The notes under the pieces: model-generated
Seen by the model: only the letters and a program-made list of their open reading frames with translations
The model's database searches: none
Told to the model about the DNA's origin: nothing
Translations under genes and position numbers: made by a program
In this document: one piece after another, positions 18,981 to 27,336 of the stretch
Position numbering within the stretch: position 1 is the first letter of the stretch
How the letters are laid out: every line of letters begins with the position of its first letter
Assembly: GCA_001790815.1 (NCBI GenBank)
Contig: MGDU01000021.1
Location: 1 to 44,861 of the forward strand
DNA from: Candidatus Uhrbacteria bacterium RIFCSPHIGHO2_02_FULL_46_47
GTDB taxonomy: Bacteria; Patescibacteriota; Patescibacteriia; GWA2-47-26
Length of the DNA: 44,861 bases
Direction: 5' to 3'

Positions 18981-19850
18981 TTATTTAAATAGTTTCCTGG
19001 CGTGTATAACCAAGGCAAACCCCGCGAAGCGCCCAATGACGCGCTCAAAACTACTCAAGGACATAACATCGGCATCTCCTAAATGTACCCGGCGCCGTTT
19101 CCATATATGATAAACTCCCGGAAACAGATCAGGCCAGTGGAAAGAATGTTTACGCAAACCAATAATTTCAAACTCCTTAAACAACTGTCGCATCTGCCGC
19201 CCGGAATACACTTTCGTCATTGGATTTAATCTATCTTCCTTGGTATTCCAAGCCAGTTCAGTCGCATGCCCGAGCCAATTGCGGCCGTGCCGAAAGATTC
19301 CGCCAAAAATAATACCGCGCATCAAAAGTAAGCTGACCAGATACTGAAAAGACCACTTTGCGTAAAGCATCACAACCGCGTTCCCTCCCGGTTTAAGCAC
19401 GCGCCGTATTTCGTCAATTGTCTTTTGCGTGTTGGGAGTATGATGCAATACACCGCTGGAAAATACCACATCAAAACTATTATCGGGAAACGGTAAATTC
19501 TCCGCGTCGGCCTGTACCGCGTTTCCGGCAAGACCAAGCAGATCAAATTTAGCTTTGGTAATCGCAACCGCCTCATCCGTTAAATCCGAAGCGGTTACCT
19601 GCGCTCCATCAAGCGCAAAAAGTATACTGCTTGATCCCGCGCCGCAACCGATTTCAAGGACAGCTTTACCCTTTAGCCCAATCTTTTGCATTTCCCGTAC
19701 TTGCTCCCCTTCTTCCATCTCTAAAAGCATTCTTATCGCGCCGAGCTCTTGTAAAAATCGCTCACGGCTTTGTACACTTTTATCCGCCTGGCCGCGTTTT
19801 CCCCATCCCTTTCCCCAAAATTCCTTCATCTCTTGTTTTAGTGTATTCAT
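18981..19850 (-). CDS. Class I SAM-dependent methyltransferase
   Basis: VLEIGCGAGSSSILFALDGAQVTASDLTDEAV...FPDNSFDVVFSSGVLHHTPN; internal start MNTLKQEMKEFWGKGWGKR preferred over the 19940 start. Confidence 0.85.
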   Translation of the reverse strand: MNTLKQEMKEFWGKGWGKRGQADKSVQSRERFLQELGAIRMLLEMEEGEQVREMQKIGLKGKAVLEIGCGAGSSSILFALDGAQVTASDLTDEAVAITKAKFDLLGLAGNAVQADAENLPFPDNSFDVVFSSGVLHHTPNTQKTIDEIRRVLKPGGNAVVMLYAKWSFQYLVSLLLMRGIIFGGIFRHGRNWLGHATELAWNTKEDRLNPMTKVYSGRQMRQLFKEFEIIGLRKHSFHWPDLFPGVYHIWKRRRVHLGDADVMSLSSFERVIGRFAGFALVIHARKLFK

Positions 19851-19863
19851 ACTGTGAAAAAAT

Positions 19864-21249
19864 TTAGGCGGGCGAACAAAAAGTCCTAACCGCCGGGTGA
19901 TCTTTTGCTTCTCTCTCCATCTTATCAAGAGCTGCATCAACCCGCGAATCTTTCAAACGATAAAAATCCCTAAGCGTCCTAAAATTGCCCCGCTTATAAA
20001 AGCGGCATTGATTCCTAAAATAATATGCGAGCGGTGCCAGCCAGAGCGGCACTTGATGAGGAATAGGAAGGGATTCTTTCCAAACCTCCTTCCGAACTTC
20101 TTTAAAATCTTCCAAATCGTGGAGCACATCATCCGTGATGACTTCATGCGCGGCTTTTTGATAAGGCCAATTATAGAGATCGCTTAAAAGCCGCGCGACT
20201 TCTTCCTTTGATTGTGGCGCGACGGACAGTTCTCCCGTATGTGCCGCGCGTATTTTCTCAAAAAGCTCGTCCTCGGTTTCCGGCAAATGAAACGAGGCGA
20301 CAAATTTCTCAAATCCGCCCGCGACCTTATCAACATGGCGAAACAAATGTTCCTGATCCATGGTACCCACAATTGAAATTACCGGTATGCCTTCAATATA
20401 CGCCTCCAGCCCGGTTGTTGACCAAGAAGTCATGAGCAGATCTATTCGAGATAACCACTCCGACAACGGAACGTTTAACATCACTTTCACCCGCTTGGGG
20501 TAGCGCTTTTGCAGAAACATATACTCTTTTTCATCCTCAAACGGACTTGGCCGGAAAATAACCTTTCCGGGAAAATCTTCAAGAAAACGCTTTAGATATC
20601 GCATCGAAAGCCGCAGCGTTGCCTGATCAAGCCAGCACATATCTTCAAAATGCCGGCGCGGAGGCAACCAAGGAAACGAAAAATCTTTGTGGAAATCGAA
20701 AAGGGCTCGCGCGTAATGCGGTTCGCCGTAATACGCGCTGGTGGTTTTCGCGGAAAAGGCCACGCCAAGGGTAAACTCTTTTGGATCAGTCGGAAGCGCG
20801 CGCGTACGGACATGATGGCGATAAACATCCAACCGAGGACTTCCCGCGACCGTCAGTTGATCGTCCCGAAACATGCCGGTCTCTAAAAGCGAATTGCGAA
20901 CATAGTCACTCCAAACATAACACCTGCGTACCCATTCAACGGAATCAATACGTTCGTAGGCCTCTCCCTTAAAAACCGCCAACATGCTTTCCTTGGTTAG
21001 ATACGCGCCTTCAGCGGGAAATACATAGATACGCGAACACTTGGAAGCCGGTTTGGCAAATGACATATTGGCACGGTTGGCCATTACGCCATGCGGTTTA
21101 AACCGCCGTAGATTCGGCACCATATCAAGAAGCGTGGACAGCCGCGCGTCCGCTCCTTTTTTCAAAAACGCGCGCTGCAACATCCGGGTGGCTATAAAAT
21201 CTCGACGAGCATTATCGGCGACCAAAAGAATTCTTTTTTTCATAATCAA
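19864..21249 (-). CDS. Surface carbohydrate biosynthesis protein (CDP-glycerol glycerophosphotransferase-like fold)
   Basis: 461 aa; N-terminal KRILLVADNARRDFIATRML; RIDLLMTSWSTTGLEAYIEGIPVISI resembles this family. Confidence 0.5.
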   Translation of the reverse strand: MIMKKRILLVADNARRDFIATRMLQRAFLKKGADARLSTLLDMVPNLRRFKPHGVMANRANMSFAKPASKCSRIYVFPAEGAYLTKESMLAVFKGEAYERIDSVEWVRRCYVWSDYVRNSLLETGMFRDDQLTVAGSPRLDVYRHHVRTRALPTDPKEFTLGVAFSAKTTSAYYGEPHYARALFDFHKDFSFPWLPPRRHFEDMCWLDQATLRLSMRYLKRFLEDFPGKVIFRPSPFEDEKEYMFLQKRYPKRVKVMLNVPLSEWLSRIDLLMTSWSTTGLEAYIEGIPVISIVGTMDQEHLFRHVDKVAGGFEKFVASFHLPETEDELFEKIRAAHTGELSVAPQSKEEVARLLSDLYNWPYQKAAHEVITDDVLHDLEDFKEVRKEVWKESLPIPHQVPLWLAPLAYYFRNQCRFYKRGNFRTLRDFYRLKDSRVDAALDKMEREAKDHPAVRTFCSPA

Positions 21250-21255
21250 TTCAAC

Positions 21256-22254
21256 CTAAACATTGTAGATGTCATTTTTATAACGATTGAAATTTTCGGT
21301 TATCCGGAACCACTCAATAGTCCGGCGCAATCCTTCCTGTAAAGAAACCCCGGAGGTCCATCCGGTCAATTCCTTAATACGCCGACTATCGCATACCAGG
21401 CGCTCCACCTCGCTTCGCTCCGGCCGTTGACGCACGTCGTCTTTTGCAATCATCACCTGAACTCCCATCAGTTCAAATATCTGTTTTGCAAGATCGCCAA
21501 TGGAAATCTCCGTACTTGATCCGATATTAACCTCTTTACCCACCGCGGCATCGCAACTTCCAAGCGCCACTAATCCCCGACAGGTATCCTCAACATAGTT
21601 GAAATCCCTGGTTGGAGTAAGCGAGCCGAGCTTAATCTCTTTTAACCCGGCGAGTACCTGGGTCACAATCGTGGGGATCACCGCGCGCGCCGATTGACGC
21701 GGACCATAAGTGTTAAACGGGCGGGCAATCGTAACCGGCGTTCCAAATGAACAGTGAAAAGATTCGGCCAGACGATCTGCTCCCAGCTTTGCGGCGGCAT
21801 ATGGCGATTGGGTCTGAAAGGGATGACTTTCATCAATGGGTACATACCGCGCCGTTCCATATACCTCGGAGGTGGACACGATTACTACGCGCGATAAATC
21901 CAACTCCCGAGCAGCCTGCAATATATTAAGCGCTCCCTTAATATTCGTATCCACATAAGCGTCCGGACTATGATATGAAAAAGGGATCGCAATAAGCGAA
22001 GCCAGATGAAAGACCGCGTCAACCCCTTTTACCGCGGTACGCACCCCGTGCGGATCCCGTATATCGCCTGCAATAACTTCTACATTCTTGAGCAACTCCT
22101 TGGGAAGAGTATCCAGCCACCCCCAAGAATTAAAGGAATTGTAAAACACGAATGCGCGCACGCGACATCCTTCCTTGAGAAGGAATTCCACGAGATGACT
22201 CCCGATAAAACCGTCAGCACCAGTTACCATGACTTTTTTTTCTTTTAATTCCAT
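21256..22254 (-). CDS. legB: NAD-dependent 4,6-dehydratase, LegB-like
   Basis: 332 aa; VTGADGFIGSHLVEFLLKEGCRVRAFVFYNSFNSWGWLDTLP...GDIRDPHGVRTAVKG...IAIPFSYHSPDAYVDTN, characteristic of LegB. Confidence 0.85.
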   Translation of the reverse strand: MELKEKKVMVTGADGFIGSHLVEFLLKEGCRVRAFVFYNSFNSWGWLDTLPKELLKNVEVIAGDIRDPHGVRTAVKGVDAVFHLASLIAIPFSYHSPDAYVDTNIKGALNILQAARELDLSRVVIVSTSEVYGTARYVPIDESHPFQTQSPYAAAKLGADRLAESFHCSFGTPVTIARPFNTYGPRQSARAVIPTIVTQVLAGLKEIKLGSLTPTRDFNYVEDTCRGLVALGSCDAAVGKEVNIGSSTEISIGDLAKQIFELMGVQVMIAKDDVRQRPERSEVERLVCDSRRIKELTGWTSGVSLQEGLRRTIEWFRITENFNRYKNDIYNV

Positions 22255-22290
22255 AGATGAGCAATGTTACAATGTTACTCCTCCCTAAAT

Positions 22291-22339
22291 AAAAAAGCAA
22301 GGGGACCGTGTCTATACCGAATTTACACGATACCCCTTG
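22291..22339 (-). terminator. Candidate rho-independent terminator/attenuator between neuB-like and legB-like genes
   Basis: Minus strand CAAGGGG TAT CGTGT ... ACACG GT CCCCTTG immediately followed by CTTTTTTATTT. Confidence 0.65.
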
Positions 22340-22349
22340 ATCTCGCCCT

Positions 22350-23351
22350 CTACATTTCAATTAGTTCATCGGCGTTAAAATCACGCCTGGCCCTTTGACC
22401 AAGCACCCAATCCCACTCCATCGCGCTTATCCCGCTACCGGGCCGTTTAGTAGTAATGTTATCTTCGCTAAATACCTCGCCTTTAACAATGTCATAAGAA
22501 GCAACGATACTTTTTCGCGCCACCGCTTTTAGCACTTCCTCCCGTGCGGTGGGGCGCTTTACCCCATCGCCCAGCGCTTTTTCAACATTGCGAATTGCGC
22601 AAACCATCGCTTTAAGTTCTGCCGGCTCCAGCGAAGCTTTATGGTCTGGGCCTTCCATATTGCGATCAAGCGTAAAGTGTTTTTCAATTACTTGCGCGCC
22701 CAAGGCGACTGCCGCAACTGAAATTTCAATGCCAAGCGTATGATCAGAATAACCCACCTTCACTCCCAGCACATCACGCATCGTTATCATCGCACGCAGA
22801 TTAACGTCTTCCATGGCAGTTGGATAATCAGTGTGACAGTGAAGCACCGTGATTTTGTCTTTGGGAGTACCGGCAAATACAAGCACATCAAGCGCGGCAC
22901 GCGCCTCTTCAAGCGTTGCCATCCCTGTTGACATAATAATTTCACGACCAAGCGCTCCGATTCTGCGCAAAAGCGGCAAATTGGTAATTTCGCCAGAGGC
23001 AATCTTGAATATAGTCATGCCCAGCCCAGCCAAAAAATCCACGCTTTGAAGATCAAACGGCGTGGACATGAACATGATTCCTGTCTTCGCGCAATGCGCA
23101 GCAAGCTTGCGATGTGCGTCAGGCGAAAGTTCAAGAGCGCGTAGCATCTCGGCTTGCGAGTCATTAGTCCCGGTGTTGGCCACCTGATAGGACGCTTTCT
23201 TGGCCGTACGCGTCACGAGCGTCTCCGCCCGAAACGTCTGAAACTTCACCGCATCAGCACCAGCTTCCTTAGCCACATCAACCATGCGCTTGGCAATCGC
23301 AAGCTCACCATTATGATTAACCCCGGCTTCGGCAATGATAAATGTTTTCAT
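22350..23351 (-). CDS. N-acetylneuraminate/legionaminate synthase (NeuB/LegI-like)
   Basis: 333 aa; FIIAEAGVNHNGELAIAKRMVDVAKEAGADAVKFQTF, GYSDHTLGIEISVAAVALGAQVIEKHFTLDRNMEGPDHKASLEP. Confidence 0.93.
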   Translation of the reverse strand: MKTFIIAEAGVNHNGELAIAKRMVDVAKEAGADAVKFQTFRAETLVTRTAKKASYQVANTGTNDSQAEMLRALELSPDAHRKLAAHCAKTGIMFMSTPFDLQSVDFLAGLGMTIFKIASGEITNLPLLRRIGALGREIIMSTGMATLEEARAALDVLVFAGTPKDKITVLHCHTDYPTAMEDVNLRAMITMRDVLGVKVGYSDHTLGIEISVAAVALGAQVIEKHFTLDRNMEGPDHKASLEPAELKAMVCAIRNVEKALGDGVKRPTAREEVLKAVARKSIVASYDIVKGEVFSEDNITTKRPGSGISAMEWDWVLGQRARRDFNADELIEM

Positions 23352-23980
23352 ACTGATTTTTTAGCCGGTACGCCAACATAGGTGCCGGGCCCAAGACAAT
23401 CTTTCGTAACTGCCGCGCCGGCGCCGATAATACAATGATCGCCAATGGTTTTATATTGAACCACTGACGCGCCCACGCCAATAAGTGAATACGCGCCGAC
23501 TTTGACACCCCCGCTTAAAGTAACCCCCGGCGCAAGATGCGTAAAATCTCCGACCACGCAGTCGTGATCAACAGATGCTCGCGTATTAATAATTGCATAA
23601 CGCCCGATGTGCGTGCCGGAATTAATCACCACTCCATCCATGACTACGGTCCCTTCTCCGATTTGCACCTCTTCATTTATAACCGCATGTGGCGAAATAA
23701 TCGCTGGCATCGTGAACTCAAGCCCGCGCAATTTCTCAACCAACCGCTCACGCAAATCACCATTTCCTAGATATCCAATGCCAAGCACTGCAGAAAGTTG
23801 CGGATGGTCTTTTTTAAGACGCGGCAACACCTCATCCTTTCCAAGATAAGCCATACCCAACAGTGGGCCGCGGGTTTCACTGTCGGTATATCCAAGAATT
23901 TCAAAGGTGCCGAGTTTTTTTATCATACTGGCAACTACTTTCGCGTGCCCTCCGCCTCCAATAATTACAATCTTCTCCAT
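23348..23980 (-). CDS. NeuD/PglD/LegH-type sugar O/N-acyltransferase (left-handed beta-helix)
   Basis: 210 aa; IIGGGGHAKVVASMI and hexapeptide repeats (GEGTVVMDGVVINSGTHIGRYAIINTRASVDHD). Confidence 0.88.
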   Translation of the reverse strand: MEKIVIIGGGGHAKVVASMIKKLGTFEILGYTDSETRGPLLGMAYLGKDEVLPRLKKDHPQLSAVLGIGYLGNGDLRERLVEKLRGLEFTMPAIISPHAVINEEVQIGEGTVVMDGVVINSGTHIGRYAIINTRASVDHDCVVGDFTHLAPGVTLSGGVKVGAYSLIGVGASVVQYKTIGDHCIIGAGAAVTKDCLGPGTYVGVPAKKSV

Positions 23981-23986
23981 AGTATT

Positions 23987-25135
23987 TTAAGTAAAATAGC
24001 TTTTGACCGCGGCGGACACCGCTTCTAGCTGTTCATTAGTAATATTCACACTGCAAGGAATATTAAGACAACTTTCCCACGCCGCCCTGGCACAAAGAGC
24101 GTCTCCGCCATATACCATAGATTCTTTATACATCGGTAGCGTATGAATCAAATTCCAAATCGGTCGGGCCTGAATACCTTGAGCAATCAGATAGGCAAGC
24201 AACGGCTCTTTCATATCTGCCGCAACCTGAATAGTTGAAAGCCAGTAATTGCTTTTTGCCCATGATGCTTCTTGTAAAACCTTCAGCTTCCCGGCGAATC
24301 CGTCAAAAAGTTCGCGATAGCGGTTGGCAATTTCGCGTTTGCGGGCCGCATACTCATCCAGTTTTTCCAGCTGGGCTACCCCGAACGCCGCCTGGATATT
24401 TGTAAGCCGATAATTGTAACCAATCTCGTCATGATCGTAGCGCAGGGGATCTTTTTTAGCTTGCGTGCTTAAATGGCGCACGCGCTTGGCCCATTCTTCA
24501 TTATTGGTAACGATCATCCCTCCGCCGCCGGTGGTAATAATCTTGTTGCCATTGAATGAAAGGCATCCGATGTCCCCAAGCACGCCGGCCTTTTTCCCCT
24601 TATATTCCGACCCCAAACTTTCCGTCGCGTCTTCAATCACGCATACTTTATACTGGCGGCATACTTCCGTGAGCGCATCCATATCCGTAGGGTGTCCCAA
24701 GGCATTTACCGGAATTACCGCGCCGACCCGTTGGCCGGTCTTTTTATAGTAGGTCATCCCGCTACCGCGTTTTTCACATTCACTGTTTAAAAACTGCGCG
24801 ATTTGATTTACATCCAGGCAGAGTGTTCCCGGGTCGCAATCAAAAAATATCGGAGATGCTCCAACATAGCGCGCAACATTGACTGGGGCGACAAAAGTCA
24901 AGGTAGGTACCAGCACGATATCGTCTTTTTTAACTCCCGCGATAATCAGCGCGAGGTGCAGGGCGGCCGTGCCATTGACTACTGCCACGGCATGCGCGAC
25001 GCCGAGATACCTGGCCACCCCATCTTCAAAGCGATTCACAAAACTACCAGCCGAAGAAACCCAGCCGGTATCCAAACAATCTTTAATATAGCGCCATTCA
25101 TTCCCGGCCATTACTGGTTCAGCAAGCGGAATCAT
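23987..25135 (-). CDS. legC: LegC-family aminotransferase
   Basis: 382 aa; IPLAEPVMAGNEWRYIKDCLDTGWVSSAGSFVNRFE...NGTAALHLAL...IEDATESLGSEYKGK. Confidence 0.82.
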   Translation of the reverse strand: MIPLAEPVMAGNEWRYIKDCLDTGWVSSAGSFVNRFEDGVARYLGVAHAVAVVNGTAALHLALIIAGVKKDDIVLVPTLTFVAPVNVARYVGASPIFFDCDPGTLCLDVNQIAQFLNSECEKRGSGMTYYKKTGQRVGAVIPVNALGHPTDMDALTEVCRQYKVCVIEDATESLGSEYKGKKAGVLGDIGCLSFNGNKIITTGGGGMIVTNNEEWAKRVRHLSTQAKKDPLRYDHDEIGYNYRLTNIQAAFGVAQLEKLDEYAARKREIANRYRELFDGFAGKLKVLQEASWAKSNYWLSTIQVAADMKEPLLAYLIAQGIQARPIWNLIHTLPMYKESMVYGGDALCARAAWESCLNIPCSVNITNEQLEAVSAAVKSYFT

Positions 25136-25149
25136 AATTCTTACACTTA

Positions 25150-25971
25150 TTAATAAGTCTTGAGATCCAGCAAATAGTGATTGGTTTCATGCAGTTTAAA
25201 TCCGACTTTCTGATATAAACTATTTGCCGCAACGCGCTTGGGATTAGTTGTAAGCTCTACCATCTCCACCCCTTGTCCCTTAGCCCAGCGCAAAAGATCA
25301 TGCAGAATTTTTTCGCCCAGCCCTTTCCCGCGCTGCGTTGGATCAACAATCATATCCTCAACTACGGCTTGCCGGCGGAGCATCGTTTGCCGCGGAAAAA
25401 TCCAGCCCATACCAACAAGTTTCCCAGCTTCATATACTGTGCTGACATATCCATCCCGTATGGCTTTGTAGAGCGATTGTTCATTAACCGTGGCGCTGGC
25501 GTCAAGCTGTCCAACAAGTGCGCGTACATCTTTAAGGTCATATACAAACCTTTCCTTAAGGTACGCCAGTATCTTTTGATTTGAATCAAACGCAATGGTA
25601 TTAAGCTCGCGCAGTGGAATCCAGGAAACTTCGGAGTTTTCATGATTCAGCGTTATATTCCCTTCAATCTCAACAAGATAGGCAAAGCTCAAAACTGGAA
25701 ACTCATAAGTTTTGTACGCGGCGTTTCCGGAAAATGCCCCCAGATAGGTAAGCTTACTTTCAACATTAAGCTCTTCTTTAAGTTCCCGCTTTAGCGCTTC
25801 CTCTGGCGTCTCATTCTTTCCCACATATCCGCCGACAAAATCCCACTCCCCCTTAAACGGTTCTTCGTTGCGCTTGGCCACTAGTAATTTTCCGTCACGA
25901 ATCACCACTGCGGTCGCGCTCAACTTCGGATTTTCAAATGAACATAAAAGGCAGTCGCACTTCATAGACAT
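25150..25971 (-). CDS. NUDIX hydrolase - GNAT acetyltransferase fusion
   Basis: 273 aa; Nudix box GGYVGKNETPEEALKRELKEELNV; C-terminal GNAT VEDMIVDPTQRGKGLGEKILHDLLRWA...NSLYQKVGF. Confidence 0.85.
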   Translation of the reverse strand: MSMKCDCLLCSFENPKLSATAVVIRDGKLLVAKRNEEPFKGEWDFVGGYVGKNETPEEALKRELKEELNVESKLTYLGAFSGNAAYKTYEFPVLSFAYLVEIEGNITLNHENSEVSWIPLRELNTIAFDSNQKILAYLKERFVYDLKDVRALVGQLDASATVNEQSLYKAIRDGYVSTVYEAGKLVGMGWIFPRQTMLRRQAVVEDMIVDPTQRGKGLGEKILHDLLRWAKGQGVEMVELTTNPKRVAANSLYQKVGFKLHETNHYLLDLKTY

Positions 25972-27293
25972 TTGTAAATTATATTGTTATGCGCCTTAAG
26001 CTCTTTAAGATAGTGGCTCTTTACATCCACCAGTACTCCGCGGGCATTGCCGCTGTAATGATTAACCAGATCATTGAGCGGCATGTCTTTAAATTGTCGA
26101 TGGAGCGTGGCCAAAATAATTCCGTCTACTTTTCCCATGGCACTCAAATCCGCCACATACTCCACGCCGAACTTTTCTACCTCTTCTTGGTAAAGATTTG
26201 GATCATGCGCCAGCACACTTACTCCGTAGGATTTAAGTTTCCTAATCGTATCCCCAATTTTTGAATTCCGCGTATCACGAATATTTTCCTTGAACGTAAG
26301 CCCCAAAACAAGCACTCGAGATCCCTGTACCACTTTACCCGCTTCCACCAGTCCTAAAATAGTAAGATCAGCAACATACTCCGGCATCCAATCATTAATG
26401 CGTCGACCGGCAAGAATAACCTCCGGGTTGTATCCTAACTCTTGCGCTTTGTGAGTAAGGTAATATGGATCAACTCCGATACAATGTCCGCCAACCAGAC
26501 CCGGCTGATATTTATGAAAATTCCACTTAGTTCCCGCGGCCTCAAGTACATCACGGGTATTAATTCCCATGCGGTTAAAAATTAAAGCCAATTCATTCAC
26601 AAGCGCAATATTAAGATCACGCTGCGTATTTTCAATTACCTTCTCCGCCTCGGCCGTTTTGATATTGGGGGCTTTGTGCACTCCGGCCTTGCATATTTCG
26701 CCATATACCGCCGCAACTAACTCAAGCGTCTCCTTATCTATGCCCGAGACCACTTTAACCGTGGTGGTAATCGTGTGTTCAGTATCCCCCGGATTAGTCC
26801 GTTCGGGAGAATAGCCAACATACCAATCCCGGCCACATTTCAGTCCTGAATTTTTCTCAATAAGTGGGACACAGACTTCCTCGGTAACTCCCGGATACAC
26901 TGTAGACTCATATACCACCACCGTACCGGCTTTGATATGCTTTCCGATTGTCTCCGAAGCTTCAATCACAGGAGTGAGATCGGGCGTCTTTGCATTTGTG
27001 ATTGGAGTAGGTACGGTTACAATAATAAAATTAGCGCGCGAAAGTACGGAGGGGTCAAGAGTATATTCAACTTTAGCCGCGGCCAAATCCTCATCCGGGA
27101 CATCTTTGTTCGGATCGTGTCCTGCTTTGAGCGAATCAATGCGTCCTTTGCTTTTATTCAATCCTATAATCGGCGCAAAATGTGATTTCCCAAATGCCAC
27201 CGCCAGCGGCAATCCTACATAACCAAGCCCCACAATAGCAATTTTTACTTCTTCCAATTTCGGCACCATATGTTCATTAAAACATGAAAGCAT
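25962..27293 (-). CDS. Nucleotide-sugar dehydrogenase (UDP-HexNAc dehydrogenase type, WbpA/TviB-like)
   Basis: 443 aa; VKIAIVGLGYVGLPLAVAF, VVYESTVYPGVTEEVC, GGHCIGVDPYYLTHKAQELGY. Confidence 0.9.
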   Translation of the reverse strand: MLSCFNEHMVPKLEEVKIAIVGLGYVGLPLAVAFGKSHFAPIIGLNKSKGRIDSLKAGHDPNKDVPDEDLAAAKVEYTLDPSVLSRANFIIVTVPTPITNAKTPDLTPVIEASETIGKHIKAGTVVVYESTVYPGVTEEVCVPLIEKNSGLKCGRDWYVGYSPERTNPGDTEHTITTTVKVVSGIDKETLELVAAVYGEICKAGVHKAPNIKTAEAEKVIENTQRDLNIALVNELALIFNRMGINTRDVLEAAGTKWNFHKYQPGLVGGHCIGVDPYYLTHKAQELGYNPEVILAGRRINDWMPEYVADLTILGLVEAGKVVQGSRVLVLGLTFKENIRDTRNSKIGDTIRKLKSYGVSVLAHDPNLYQEEVEKFGVEYVADLSAMGKVDGIILATLHRQFKDMPLNDLVNHYSGNARGVLVDVKSHYLKELKAHNNIIYKCL

Positions 27294-27336
27294 TAAATCA
27301 TTGTTTTCATGCTCTCGTGTTTTTATGTTTTCATGA

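Noticed and set aside
11350-25135. Pseudaminic acid rather than legionaminic acid locus
   Set aside because: The dehydratase reads as LegB (NSFNSWGWLD, GDIRDPHGVRTA) and the set includes a hydrolysing NeuC/LegG-type epimerase, which pseudaminate synthesis does not use.
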